Counted from the stretch's first letter, positions 10,346 to 24,562 are shown. The stretch is DNA of 64,000 bases from Dipetalonema caudispina (GCA_013365325.1 JABVXV010000051.1:238909-302908); one strand, 5' to 3'. Program-made: numbers and translations. Notes: generated by a model not told the origin, from the sequence alone.

Positions 10346-13300
10346 TTGTTCTTGATGTTTGTTGCGTTACAGTGATCCGCTTAAGATTCGTTCCTCTGTA
10401 TATAAAGTCTGGATTCCGGATGTGACTTTCTTGAAGTTCAGTATGCATTTATTTTTTCAAGTATTAGTTTGCTAGATATCTAACAAAAGCTTTGAAGAAG
10501 AAATGTCGAAAATTTCAAAGCTTTATTGCAAAACATGATGCTTGTCATCAAATTAACCTATTGTACATGTCAAAGTGTAATTTACCTGTAATTGATCATT
10601 ATTATATTCGATCCAGTTCATCCTCTGGAATTATTGTACATATGAGGATAAATCTACATGCTGATAAATTTATACTTTCTAGTGAAAACTACGATAAGAT
10701 GTCAAGGAGCGGTGATAAAATGATGCATTTCATGAAGCATTTGAAGGATGTTAAGCATTTCATTTTCCTGGAACTTGGATAAATTGTTTTTCTTACAAAA
10801 AATTAAGTAAAAAGTTTTGAGGAATTTCCACTTCGAACAAAACTAAAATTTTTCCTCATGAATGCGATTTCTGCTCGTCAAAATTTTTCATTATTAGTGG
10901 TAAAGTGCTTGTTTTTTTTTTCCGGTTTTTTAAGTTCCCAACATTTTATCCTTTTCTCCTTTCCTATACAGATTTTATTCACTTTTTAATCTTTGGTCTC
11001 TTATATGCTACATCATTTCTCTTTTTTCATTAAAAACTAGCGGATCGGTTGAAATATACGTAAAGTTATGCCTGTAACGTTCATTTTTACTCAAGTTTTC
11101 TCATTCCGAAAACAAATTATGATAATTTAAGCTTTGGTGGTTGGTCGAACGTGTGTCAACCATACATTTAGCGGATTTTATGAGTTTGTAGAATTGGAAA
11201 TCACAAAATACAAAGTAAATGACAAATTGGTCCTCAGTGATTTAAATGTCAGCTTTTTTTATGGTTGTACTTGTGGAAATGAAGAAATGTAATGCATAAC
11301 TTTTTTTATGTTTTCCCTTCCTTACACATATATGCGTCCCACTCATTAACCTTTTTTCCTTCATTAGATTGGCATATAACTTTTCTTATCGATTGGTTCA
11401 TTAGTTTATTCATTTAATTTTTTCACTCATTTATTCATTTCCATTTCATACTTGAAAAATACTTTGGAACATTTTTGAATTAAGTGCTTTAACTCTTTTA
11501 TGGAAGGTGAAGTTAATTATTGCCGTTACGCTTGAATTAAGCTAATTTGGCACTGATGAGTTATTTAGAAGTATTACTCAGCTTTTTTAATGAGCTTTTT
11601 TGATGTTCATTTTAAACTAAAAAATGTTTAAAGGTTAATTTCTGGCCTCAATTCATCTTTGTTAAGCAAAATATTTTTCCTTTCTTCTTGCACTTAGATT
11701 ATGATAAATATTAGAAATTACTTTTATCTATAAAATTTTAACAATTCTTTTTTCGAGTACCCATATATATCATTTAATCCATCTATATAGCACAAAAAAA
11801 AAAGTTAATTCAATTTTTAAACAAATTACAGATAATATAATAACTTATAACTGATATTGGAAATCATTTCATCTCTGGACAAATCATACAGAACAATGCA
11901 ATAATTTATAACTAACATTGAAAATTAATTTAAAATTGCATACGCTTATGTACAATTTCTTTCTTTTTTTAAACTAAAGAACTGAAATGAAGCAAACCTC
12001 ATTCATGTACTTATAAACATTTTTACTAAATAGACGAACCGAATGTTAATTTGTCATTTTAACGATAGTATCTCTCAGCTAACGATCTTTTTTCTCAAAA
12101 GTCTTTTCCTTTTCTAAATTAAAAAAGAAAAAGACGAGACATATCCGTATTGATAATTGAAATGGAAGGGAAAATTAGTTATAAAAATGATTTGAAAGTA
12201 GAATGATATGTAATTTTTTACCTTTCTTCTTTTATTGCTTCTTTTTTCCAACTTTTTTTTCTTTTTTTTGCTTTATTTTTTTTTCAGGCTTATTGTTTTT
12301 TTATTTGATTCTTGACAATTAGCAAATTCTATGATTTAACTTGAAATGTGAAATTCCCTGATTAAACTTCCAATATAGACCATAACAAGCAATAATATTA
12401 TATGAAGAATGTTGTTTCTTCCTTTTCTTGCATTTCTAATTACTGCAGCTACTTTACTGCTTCATTTATTTTCCTCTTTGGGATGGCTTCACGAAATGAG
12501 AAACCGAAAGTTTTGCTCCCATTTATAAATTTTAAATTTGCTTTATCTAAAATGCCATTCGTTTTATTCATGTCTTTTTACCCAATCGGTTGAATAATTT
12601 TTGGATTAAAACTTTGTTGTAAAAATTCTATCACTTATAAAAGCTATTGAAATTTCTGTTTATTTCAAGGAAATTTCAATTGTTTTCATATTAATTGGTG
12701 CACTAGTTGTAATTAGCATTAAGAAATTATGACAGACAAATAAGTATCGTAGTAATGATTTCAATTATTCAAGAATCAAACTAATGAGTTTCCATTTAAT
12801 ATTTCGGGTCATTTTATTTGACTTCTTAGAAGTTCGAAAATTCAAATCTAAAAACATCTGACATTTTGAACAATTAAGGTATTCAATCATTTTCAAACAA
12901 GAAAATATGTCTAATTTACTAATATTGTCTTTGCAGGCTAGGTATTCAAGCTTTACGGATCCAAAAGATTTTATCTAAAATGATAGGTATCGAATTAATA
13001 ACAATAATTATCATTAGCAAATTCTAATTAATTGTACCATTTAAAGAAAGAAAGGTACTTCTTATGGTTAGTTTGTCGTTGGAAGCAAAAATTACTCAGC
13101 AAGTAGTTAACAAATAGAAGCTTTTTGGGATTTGTTCCAGAATTTAAGTGACAAATAATGCAATATTATAATTAAAATTTTAATCAAAATAAAAATGGAA
13201 CAAAAATTTTTTAAATTTCATCACAACTGAATTACTTTAAAATTTGGAGAACGCAGTGTTTTAAATCAATTGCATTGATAATTTGACAACGGCTGAAATC

Positions 13301-14241
13301 ATCACTGCCTGATGACCTCTGTAATACTTTTTACTTATTGTTATTTCTTGTTCATCGTATCATTTCGATTTTGCAACTATCTTTATTATATTTTCTCGGA
13401 TTACAAAAATTTGTCACCCAATATATGTGAGTGACAAATTGAAGAATGCTGAAAAAAATAAACTGCAATCTTAGCCACTGACTAAATGGGATAATTAGTG
13501 GAATTCATTAAAAAATAGTTAATAAATGGATGCATTGGAACTTACTTTCAAAGGATGTTTTATTTTTAATACAAAAATTTGCGTTATTGATAACATGCAA
13601 ATTTGAGAATATTTGTTTCTAAAGAAACTTGTGATATTAATGATATTAGTCAATTATATCTAATTATATATTACTAATATTATTTCGTTATTCAGCACGT
13701 TTATCATTTGATGCAACGGACGTGAAAAATACGTGAACATTTCTGATTGACGATTGTAATTGAAGCTAATTTGATGTGAGACACAACACGAATTTTAAAG
13801 ACATTGCACTAAATGATATATCCCTGCCCTTTTATGCGTTCTTGGCTCATTTACTCTAATTGTATTTTTCTAAGGGCATTAAAATTATCACTCTCTGAAT
13901 TTAGTTATTCACATCCTTTAGTTAATTAAATCTTTAACATGTTTCAAAACTCATAGTTATTTCATTTGTTGATGCTACCCAACGACAAAGCAAAGTATGA
14001 CCAATATTACCAAAACAGTTTTTTTTTTTTCTCTCTCTTGCAGTTTTTCTCAATTAAAAAGTCTGAAATTCCGAAATAGGCAGCAATGTTATTTCCTTTT
14101 TCTTTTTTCAAAAAAAAAAAAAAAATTTCTCTTTATGCTGCAGCTTTTTTGAAACAAAAGTCTTTGTGCATAAAATTTCAAATAAAAATTCATTTTCCAA
14201 TCATTTTTATTAAGAATATCCTGTAGGAATCATTCAACATA
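10346..14241. other. Long AT-rich gap without a supported gene
   Basis: Many homopolymer A/T tracts and no exon with both good splice sites and a plausible peptide. An open frame at 10492-10782 (+) begins inside the 3' UTR region of the preceding gene at a non-ATG codon and looks like chance. Confidence 0.5.
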
Positions 14242-15058
14242 ATGTTCTATCTTCCAATTTTAAAATACAACAAGTTTGACTCAATGGATGAAACAAATCT
14301 CGGTAAGTTGCATTGTAATAATATTTTGCTATAAACTGTTATTAGTTGTTATAATTATAGAAATAAGAAAAAGAAAATATTTTGGAAGTGGACAAATAAG
14401 AATGTTTTGATTTATGAACTAAAATTTGAATCGAAGAAAGGCTCAGGCAATAACAAATTTCTTCAAAGAAAATAAAAATTACATAAAATATTGCAAAAAT
14501 TGCATTAATTAATTATTATTTATTTGTTGGGGACATCATTATTAGTTCGAATAAATGAGCGAAAAAAGAAAAATGTTCAAATTTTTGTTTGATATTTTTA
14601 TTCGAAATGTTATAATATTAAATCTATCATTGCTTTTAAGAATATTCTTATTATATTTGTTGTTGTAAGTATTACAAGGAATTTTAAAATGTATTGAAAT
14701 GCAAGATGAAACTTAATATACTTAAATTGCAATTATTCAGCAAAGATGTAAAAAATGTTCAAGTCTAAAAATTGGATCTTAAAACAAAAAAAAGTCTTTT
14801 AAAAACTTTTTAAATCTATTTAAAATCTTTTAATCTTTCCACAAAAATTTCTTCAGAATCGGTTTGAAGGAAACCTGCAGCTAAAATTAACATCATATTT
14901 GAAAATTTTTATTGAATAACTGGTAATTTTCCTTTAATTATCAGTTATAAAATTCACATAAGAATTGAAAAAAAAAATGATTTTATCCGTAGCTATTATT
15001 GAAAGCAAAGCGCATACTGGATATTTAAACTTAATATCGGGTATACGGCGCCGGACCG
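14242..15058 (+). CDS. Candidate two-exon 5' end of an unrecognised gene
   Basis: ATG at 14242 opens an exon to 14302 (MFYLPILKYNKFDSMDETNL) that ends at an excellent donor, CTCG/GTAAGT, in phase 1. About 690 bases on, CCGTAG precedes an exon 14993-15058 that is open only in the matching phase (IIESKAHTGYLNLISGIRRR) and ends at ACCG/GTAGAG, again phase 1. Its codons are more GC-rich than the surroundings. A possible continuation in the same phase lies at about 16439-16473 and a short terminal exon at about 17634-17656, but these are weak. No family is recognised. The gene could also be noise, but two matched phases and good donors make it worth keeping. Confidence 0.35.
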
Positions 15059-15756
15059 GTAGAGTTACATGTAGTACATATTTTTTAGTAAAAACTTTGT
15101 TTTTTGCATCGGTTGAAATATTGACAAATAGTAATGAAATGTATATTTTTTTGATTTGAAAAATAGCAAAATGTACCTTGTCTGGTAATTAAAGTTTATG
15201 AACGGATTAACTGCTTCAATTGAATCTTTAAGTGTTTAAGTCTCTAACAATTTTTATCTAATATTTAAGAATTGCTTTTGCTTCCTAAAAATTATTGGTA
15301 TGATCTTTTATTGGTATTGTCATTTTTTACAAAATGAAGTGATTTGTTTTAAACTAGTTCTAACATTCCACATTCAATTTATATGTAGTAAATGAACTAC
15401 TTTTATTCATTTTTATTGATTTAATGTCCAATATTTCAAATATTTTTTTTAATTCTTATCGTTTTACTCAAACTTTTATACGAAGTAAATCATAAATTAC
15501 TTGTGAGAAATATTGAGTTAGTCTATAATTAAACCTAAAAATTATGCAGTCATAATAATAAAATAAAATAGTTTGCACATGATCTGCCATGACTTGAGGG
15601 ATAAAGAAAGTGACAAAAATGTAAGGTACTACAATTATGTTATTCACAATCAGAAAGCTACAAAATTATAACCTAATCGGCACCAAAAGTAGGAAATTTG
15701 CTTATTAGTTCATTCCGTCCCTATTCCTTTGTCATTAAAATTAAATTTGCTACAGT

Positions 15757-15864
15757 TATTATTATCATTATTATTTTTATTATTATTATTATTATTATTA
15801 TCACTATTATTATCATTATTATTATCATTATTATTTTTATTATTATCACTATTATTATTATTAA

Positions 15865-15913
<49 letters not shown>

Positions 15914-16045
15914 GTTATTATTATTATTATTATTAATTATTATTATTATTATATTATTATTATTATTATTAATTATTATTATCATTATTAATTATTATTA
16001 TTATTATTATATTATTATTATTATTAATTATTATTATATTATTGT
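15757..16045. repeat. (ATT)n microsatellite, about 290 bases
   Basis: A nearly continuous ATT/TTA trinucleotide run with scattered ATC and AAT interruptions. Because the unit has three bases it stays open in several frames and spells poly-Ile, poly-Leu or poly-Asn, so the long open frames over it are not genes. Confidence 0.95.
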
Positions 16046-18924
16046 TTTCATCGTCACTATTATTGCTACCACCATTACTATTTTTATTATCACTACACAG
16101 CACTTTCCTAATCACCAAGAAGAAAAAAATTTGTAATCCAATTATTATTTTAGATAATAACTGATAATAAAAATAAAATCTAAGCATATATCAATAGCTA
16201 ATGAAATGACAACAATAATTCATTCATTTTCAATTAATCAAATATCGACGAATCATGATTAGTTCACATATCAGTACTACTAAATGAATATTTCCTTCTG
16301 TAACATTCTTCAAATAGCTTCATTTGCTGACTAATTCGTTTGGTTTGCTACCCATCAAATTTTAAATACGCTTCAATGATACTTCAATGGCTGTGATATT
16401 ATTTCGATGTGACATATCTTGGACAAGTATTCCTTCTAGGCTTATTCTTCTTTTGCCGATGTTTTATTGGACGAAGTAAACTTTTTTTTCTGTTCGTTGT
16501 TCAATTTTCATTTTAGGAAAATTCTTTCTTTTTATTTTTATTCCTATCAAATTTTCAATTTTTTCTCCTTCCTTCGCATCTTCTTTTTTGCTTGATTACA
16601 TTTATACTTAACGAATCCTGCTGGGTTTTTATAACCACATGTTTCATTTGTCTCAGAAAAAAAATAGGAATATAAGCTCAGAGATGACAAATTAACATTT
16701 CTGCAAAAAAAAAAAAATAATTCTTTAATAACAGAAATATTTTGCCAGTGCAATTCAATTTGTTCAGTTTGCTTAATTTTAAGCAATCAGATCAATTACT
16801 TATTCATGTTCTGCTTTATTCATGTCTTTATCTCAAAATGTCAATGACAACTATTCCAAAAAAAAAAAACAAATCGTTTCATAATTAAATCTTTCAACAT
16901 GAAATTATGCATTGTTCTGAAAAAACTATTTTACATTAAATATTGTACAATTCTTAAAACTAGAAAAATTAATTTCGTTGCATCATCAGAACAATTACGT
17001 GTGCTTATCAACAAATTAACTAAATCCATAAGCAGAAATCTTTTCATTTTTCTATTAATATCATTTTTATTCATCAAATTAATTATGACGATAAGATTGT
17101 AAAACATTTTCTTTATTTTTACTTTCGTTTCTTTTTTTTTTTTGCTTTTTTGTTATAAAATACCACAAATTCTCTTAAATTGATTTAAACCGATTTTAAA
17201 TTATTGTTGTTGATGTTGATATTGCATACTCTCATAACTTACATTCTTAAAAACGATTTTTATTCGAAACTGTCTTTATAAAAATACATTTTTAATCAGT
17301 TTTTTTTGAATAAAACTTTAGTATTTACAAGAATGATATAGCAATATTATTTATCAATCATACATTTGCAACAAATATCAAATAATTAAATATTAAAATA
17401 TCTCAAATTTCAAAAAAAGCGTTTAGCAATTATATTCGAATATTGTGATTTCATGTTTTTCATGTCTCTTTTGTCTTTCTTTTCTTGTCCTTTTTTCCCC
17501 ACAAATAATGTTTGGGAAAAGAATAATTGAACAAAATAGGAATTTGTTGGAGTAGCAAAAAAAAGGCAAATAGTACTTTCATTTCCTTTAATAACTATGC
17601 TGCCATTATATTTTTTAATATCTTTATTTTATAGTTTATACTCGAAGGATTACTTAAATGGATCTAATAGTTTGCATTGGTGTATAGAAAAAAGAAAAGA
17701 AATTTAATTAAATCGTAGCACAGTATTATTATGCCTCCTAAGTTGACAAAACTGACAATCAATAGATATGGGAATATGTCGGGGAGTGGAATAAGGAAAA
17801 GATGGAGAAATGAAACGATTATCAGATGAATATAATAATAATTTTAAGTGTTGTTAATGATAGTTAAACTAATCTAAAATCCCCGTCTACCGATGTTTTC
17901 CTTCTGATTAATGTTACAGCGAAAAGATGATATATTCGAATATTATCACATATTTATCAGTTTAAATATCATAAATCTCAATTAACAGCCAACTGATATA
18001 TATATATATGTAATAGATCGTTAGGCATAGTACTGTTGATTGCACCAGATCATACTGTACAATTTCATAATTGCTATAAATTACTGACAAAATCATTTTT
18101 AAAAAATCAGTAGGTTTTTTTCCTTTGAATTTTGAAATTGATAGTCTTTGTAAAATTAAATGATTCATACATTTTTGCTTGAACAAGAGCTAGTTATCAT
18201 ATGTGATATCATTGAAATAAATTGTGAGACTGCTTGGAGCTGATAAAAAATGACAGATATGATAAATAGTTATCAGCAAATGTGGTAACCAAATCGCTAT
18301 TCCATGTTTGACTAATTAGTATTTTGATTATTTCCACTACTTTTTATTAACTTCAAAATTTCAACATTATAAAATTAATGCTGACATATGCCATACTATA
18401 CGACGAAAAATAGTAATCTAATATACTGTAAGATGTACTACTGAAAAACTTCGAAACAAGTTAGTATTTGCTTGTTTTGTTTTTGTTTATTTTTTTTTTT
18501 TCTAATGTAAGATTCATTAGAAATAATTTATTGTTAATGAAAACAATTTTTAATTAATGAAGCATTTTTCACGGACAACATTTATTTCTTTGGGTTATTT
18601 AACCTCATTCATTTACTGCTGATATCATTTCATAAAGAGAAAAATTTCTGTTCAATGTTGCAATCTTAGATTACCCAGTCAGATTTAATTTAGTAATTAA
18701 GTAGTTGGGCAAATAACTACATAAGTAGTACTGGAAACAAACTTTTGAAATTCAAATGAATGCAAAATTATTTAACATGCATTTGTGAAAATCAAATATG
18801 TCGTGTAATTATATAACATTTTGTTGTTTCTCTTTCCTTTGAAATTTTAATGAAATCTAAAATAAATTTATTTTCAGGATAATTTAAAACAATCATCTCA
18901 ATAATATCAATGATGGACTAATAA
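16046..18924. other. AT-rich gap upstream of the GPCR gene
   Basis: No supported exon. Just before the GPCR, TTTTCAG at 18871-18877 is followed by a 47-base leader containing a minimal upstream ATG-GAC-TAA, so it is probably a trans-splice site or the end of a 5' UTR intron. Confidence 0.45.
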
Positions 18925-21900
18925 ATGGATTCAATTAATCATTCCATTTGCACTAATATAACCATAAATGATGGTTATTGTTACGGTTTACCAGTATGTG
19001 GGTATTGCTATGATTTTAATATAACGTTTGAACCAAGCAGCAATTATGAATTGTATAATGTGGTATGATTTAGTATCAAATCGATAGTTGATAACTGATA
19101 AGAATTTCATATTCAAATGATCATGTGATGGGGAGTAGTGCTAATAAACTGCCAAACATAATTGTTAGTGTTGAAGGAAAATGGCTTAACTAATATTAAA
19201 AGATAACTTATTTGCAACTAATTAAATAATCAAATCAATTAATCATACTTAACTAACTAGATAACTATACCTATTTGTATAATTTTCCCGAACAAATTAT
19301 CTTTTCAATAGTTATAATCGTCATAATTGTGGAAAAAAACAACAAATAGAAGCAAATTATCAATGATTATAAGCAATTATTTTATTGCCAAACTCTGTTT
19401 TCTTATAACTTCCAAAAAAGAAATTATAGCTTGAATGATGAAAACATATAATCAAGCGTAAACGTACGTATAATACAGTCATGTAAACAATGTACAAAGT
19501 CTTATTTCACTTCAAAAATAATTTCCATTTCTTTTCTTTTTTTTGCATTACTCTTCAGATGGTTATTAGAATATTCTTACCAGTAATTGGATTATTCGGT
19601 TTATGTGGGAATGGTATTTCGGCTTTTATTTATAGTCGAAAATCTATGCGCAGGTCTATTTTATCTTTCAGAAAATAATAAATGAATACAAATCTGTATT
19701 TTTCTCTTCACTTATAAAAATAATTCAAAATTTATTAGAATTATGGCAGACGATAAAATTTGCCAAAGTGAACTTTGAACTACGAAAATGAAATTGAAAT
19801 TTCAATAAGTGACGAAAGAAATTAATGTGAAGAAATTAAAACTCGTTATTGCGGACTGTTAACTGATACTGTGCTGTAGGCATTAGTTAGCATGAATAAT
19901 AATAGGAAATGAAAAAATGAAATTCGAGGAAGCATTTATTAGTTGTTCGATTCATTGATCAAATAAAAGTATATTGATGGAATTGCTTAAGCTAAATTAG
20001 TTAAGTAATTATTTTGTATATCACGTAACACATGCATACAGTTGTAAACACTTTTTGTTTAATTTTTTATTCATTTACTTTGATGATTTAAAACAATTTC
20101 ATTTTTCAATCTGATTAATTTACAGTTCGATGAATATTTACTTGTGTGCATTAGCAATATCTGATATAATTATCATACTTACCGCATTCTTTCTATTTTT
20201 CATCGAAAATTTACGCTACAAATCATTGTTATTATCTGAAATTTTTGCAATACTTACACCGATAGCATTTCCAATTGGTCTTACTGCCCAATCTTCATCG
20301 GTATTTTTGACCGTTACATCAGCCATTGATTGTTTTCTACTAGTTTATTCGAATCCGAATTACAAAAGACGAATTTGCAGTACATCGACTGCTATTAAGG
20401 TTAATATTGATTGCCAGTTATAATTACCAGTAAAGTAATTCTGTGATAATGCAAGTAATTAAACTTTCATCTCGGCTCTTTTCTTTTTTCTCGCAATATT
20501 TTAAGAATTTGTTTCTCAATCGATTCCAACTAATAATTGATAGATATGATTGAAGTTAATACTGAAACTAAGAAGTGAAACTTAAAATTGGAATTCAAAT
20601 TAAGAAAAGTCTTTCCAGATGGTTGGAATGATTTCCATGTTAGCAATGCTCTATAACAGTCCTCACATGTTCGAAATTAATGTTGTAACTTGTTGGAATA
20701 TTATATATGCTCAGAAAAGCATTGATGTATGCCCAACTGATCTACGACAAAGTCAGGTATTCAGGCCTTTTTCTTTTTAATTTTTTAAAGGAACAAAAAC
20801 AGTATATAACAAGTTGAGTTGACTACTGTTAATTTAAACTTGTTTAATTTGATTTATCGATTCTTACCTTAATCTCTTTAATTTCAGCCTTTTTAATACT
20901 TATCTTCAATAAAGAACTCAATACAAATGAATTTGGAAATCAAAGTTAATAAATTTATGTAAAGCTGAAAGAAGAGGATAAATTTGAGGAAATATGAGAA
21001 AAAACAAAGCATTGTTTTTAGTAATTGTAATTGAAGAGAGATAGGAAAAGTGACAGATGAGGAGAAAAGAGAGAGAGAGAGAGAGAGAGGGAAGGAGAGG
21101 GAGAGAGGAATTCATTCTTTTTCTGCCATTTATTTTGATAATAAAAGATGTTGAATTTGAATAACTTCATGGCAAAAAAGAAATAAAATTTGCAGTTATA
21201 TTTAACAGTATATTATGCATGGATGTATACGGTAGTAATGGCTGTTGGTCCGGTCTTAATACTTATTGTGCTTAATTCTGCGATAATCATTGCTTTACGG
21301 AATACAATACCGGTTTCTGGTGATTCGGATATTATTACGCTTGTTGTTGTTGTTTGTCTTTTTATTACATGTAATGTTCTGGTAAGCTTTGTTTCAAGAA
21401 AATTAAAATAATTTAACATTTGTTAAATTTTTTTTATATTATATTTGAACGTGGACAAATATTAAATCGACTACTGCAAATATTTGTCAAAAGGAATGGA
21501 TTAAACAAAATATTAGGTTAATGACTTAGCTTGGACAGCTTTTCTTTTTTGTAAAAAGATGAAGTAGCGATTAATTATAATTCAGCTACTTTTTCGCAAT
21601 TTTGATACTTATTTTGGTAAAGAACAGTGAGCAAATTTCTTTGCTTACCTGATTTCTTTTAATAAATCAATAATGATATAAATGGTTGTTATCTGATTGA
21701 CCGATATCGTTATAGTTTGCATAAAAAATGAAACAGAAAAGCTATAAAAATAGAGAACGAGCGAAATCAAACAAATTATAAAAATTTTTACTCTCTAAAT
21801 TAATAACTGCTTTTTTGTTCCTTCTTAACAAATAAACTTATTTGCATACTTTGTAATTTGTCGATACGAAATGTTCGAAATATCTTATTTAAAATAGAAT

Positions 21901-22186
21901 AATAACAAATCAACATTATTCTGCTTTGTTTTTCCAATTCATAAAACAATAATTTTTATTTGATTTCACTTTTTTCCAGCCATTAACAGTAAATTTCTTG
22001 GAACTGATATTTGGTTACATGAATTCATACCTGATCGATTTATCAAATTTGGTAGTAGTCCTTAATTCATCTTGCAACTTTCTCATTTATTTTGCATTTG
22101 GAAGTCGGTTCCGGAAAACGTTAAAGGAATATATTGAAATGATTTTTCACCGGCAATCAACAACCAAAATAATTGTGACAGTATAA
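18925..22186 (+). CDS. Class A GPCR, FMRFamide-receptor type
   Basis: Six exons join in phase: 18925-19062, 19559-19653, 20126-20399, 20619-20756, 21196-21381 and 21980-22186, giving 345 residues. The 46-residue N-terminus is extracellular with NIT and NIT/NFT-like glycosylation sites. TM1 carries the GN motif (LFGLCGNGISAFIY, N64). TM2 has LAISD (D91). TM3 is AQSSSVFLTVTSAIDCFLLV, where the usual D/E-R-Y is D146-C-F. The second extracellular loop has VVTCWN. TM5 is VVMAVGPVLILIVLNSAII, and TM6 has CLFITCNVLPLTVNF. TM7 reads SNLVVVLNSSCNFLIYFAFG. The last motif and the single NSS-x-NF-x-IY instead of NPxxY are typical of FMRFamide-like neuropeptide receptors (frpr group in C. elegans). Family placement is by remembered motif, so the exact orthologue is not assigned. 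It is expected at the neuronal or muscle plasma membrane, coupling to a G protein. Confidence 0.85.
21068..21089. repeat. GA dinucleotide repeat in a GPCR intron
   Basis: About eleven GA units lie in the intron between the fourth and fifth coding exons, in a purine-rich block of some 100 bases. Confidence 0.9.
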
Positions 22187-24339
22187 AAAGGAATGCATAA
22201 ATGGAATTACTTATATAAACGGTTAATTAGTTTCTTAAATATTTCTTTTCAGCTCAGTTTTTTCTTCGAAGAAAAAAACACTTTCAGTTTTTCTAAAAAA
22301 ATCAGCTTTGAAATTATAATGTATTCCGGAAATGAAATTTTTCAACGAATGGTGAAATTGTAGCTTTATATGTTTCATAAAATGCTTAAACCGGACGAAA
22401 CGACATTACAAACTGGACAAGTGATTTAATATTGGCATGGTAACTTTTTTTTCAAGGCCAATGTAACTTTCTAATGAATAAAGAATAAATTTAACGGATA
22501 GATCCAGTTTTGGCTTTCAAAGGAGAACAAGTTTTCATTATGTATGCATGCCCGATAACTATCTGTGATAAATCGACAATGCTCTAATTACCTACAGATT
22601 CTACGATTAAAATAGATTGAAATTTTTTAAATATAAACCATAAATAACTTTCAGGATATTCATTAATATACTAATTATCAATGAATAATAAATGAATACC
22701 TCGAGGAAAAACATCACTTCAAAGTCATATAATGAATATCCAATTAAAAGGGGGAAAATTCTTTTGATTATCACGGATGATGTAGCAATCAGTATTTAAA
22801 AATTTCAGATTTTGAATTTTTGCTATACTTCAACACTTTATCATTTTAAATTGTAATTCGTATTCTCAAAAATTTTCAGCAAATTTTAATAAGTATTTAT
22901 TAGTGAATAATGTAGTGGATAATGTAAGTATAAAATAAATTTTTCTGTCTCCTTTTTTGCAATTATTAAGTTTGTATTGATTTTTAATATAATTTTGTTG
23001 ATCTTATGGTAACATTTATTGCACGTATGTGATATTTGAATAAAAAATTAATAGAAGTTGTAATTTCCAGTTCCGATGAATGATATTGAGGGCAAATATG
23101 ATAGAAAAGCAATGCAAAGTAGAAGAAAATCTGTTCATTTCCTCGTTAATTATGCAATTATACATGATTAACGTTAGATGTAATTAAAACAGAATAAGAA
23201 CTAAATGTTTGTTAGCATTACTTTTACGATAGAAAAAAAGACGAAAAAATACGGAATTTCTAAGAAAGCGGAATTTATTGAAATGTGTTAAGATCATTCT
23301 CATAACTGTTTTTAATATTATCGAGGATTGAAATATGAAGTCGAATTAAGAAAAATTAGCAATACTAAGTATTTGATGAATTTTGCAGTTTCAAATCCAT
23401 ACTTGCTGAAGTTAAAATATAAAATCAATTAAGAAAACGCTGAATCAGACAAATTTTATTTAAATTTATGGGGAAAATTGATTTTTTCTATTTTATTAAT
23501 CTGTACGCTATTTCGACAATATGCTTATTTTTACAAAATTTGCATACCATAATATGCAAAGAAAAAAGCAAGAAAACACTTACTATATAAGTAATCCATT
23601 TCCATATTTAAACTTGTTAATGTCATATGATGACTTTAATTTTGTGATGCATTACTACTAGTAGAAGGGAAAGAAAAATATAAACAATTACACGTGACAC
23701 GTTTAAATTGAAAGGCAAAGACGTGAACATAATATTTAATCATAATACTCGTTGAGTGTATGATTGCGATAATTCTTCATGCCATGATATTACGATATAA
23801 GAATTTATTTGGATATATTTTTCATATTCGCCAGTATTTTTAAGACTATTATTTGCAGTAAGATTATTTTTCAAAATAGGAAAAAAAAACTGAAGTATTA
23901 TTATAATTTTGAACAAGTTTCATCTATTTGTTCAATGAAACATTTGTTGCTTACAAAAGCGAAAAAACAGCAACATTTAGTGGTTATTACCTTTTCTTTT
24001 TCAAAATTGTGCTTAATCAATAAAATTATAACAAGCGGATAAATTAAATAAAATGGTTTACTGTGATACCACGTATACTGTATGCTTCAACAGTAATCCA
24101 TACGATGCTATACTCTGATGTTTTCTTATCATAATTTCATAATTTCCTATGTTCATTTTTCTGATTAAATCTCTTTAAAACGACATAAATGACAAATACA
24201 ATCAATATTTCAATTACTCATAAGTACTGAAAAAAAAAAAGAAAAAAAAGAGGCAAAACATTAAGATACTATGAAACACATATTCAAAATAAAATAAAAC
24301 GCTAAATAAATTTTTCCAAAACCTGAAATATACCAATGT
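22187..24339. other. Gene-free spacer before the duplicated segment
   Basis: I see no exon with paired splice sites or a recognisable peptide. An open frame at 23809-24042 (+) encodes a low-complexity hydrophobic then Lys-rich peptide, begins at a non-ATG codon and looks like chance. Confidence 0.5.
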
Positions 24340-24495
24340 TTCACGATCTTAGATATTACTACTTCATTTTGTTTAGAATTATGTAAAAGGTTATTTGAAC
24401 ATTTTTATCTGTCAATTTTATTTGTAACTAATCATTTATTTCGTCATCAGATTAAAACAAATTGACGAAACGTCGACAATATCCGCGGATTACAG

Positions 24496-24562
24496 CTGCA
24501 AATTAGAAATGGATGAAAACGCTACTCTAAACTGTACCGCTGTTTATGAAAGCAGCAGTTAA
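24496..24562 (+). pseudogene. Stranded Sushi-like terminal exon, copy 1
   Basis: After the acceptor GGATTACAG an open stretch reads CKLEMDENATLNCTAVYES and then a stop. The spacing of two cysteines with the ATLNC core resembles the first half of a Sushi repeat (compare TVTLQC in the neighbouring gene), but the third and fourth cysteines and the tryptophan are missing. No upstream exon was found. I read it as a remnant of a decayed paralogue or an unused exon; an intact short gene cannot be excluded. Confidence 0.3.

Noticed and set aside
10492..10782. 96-residue open frame downstream of the 394-residue protein gene
   Set aside because: Starts at a non-ATG codon in the probable 3' UTR, with no domain and no splice signals.
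15698..16187. Long open frames of poly-Ile, poly-Leu and poly-Asn on both strands
   Set aside because: They are translations of the ATT microsatellite, which is open in several frames at once; no splice context or unique sequence supports a gene.
20918..21115. Minus-strand open frame with SLSLSLSF in a GPCR intron
   Set aside because: Translation of the GA repeat within an intron.
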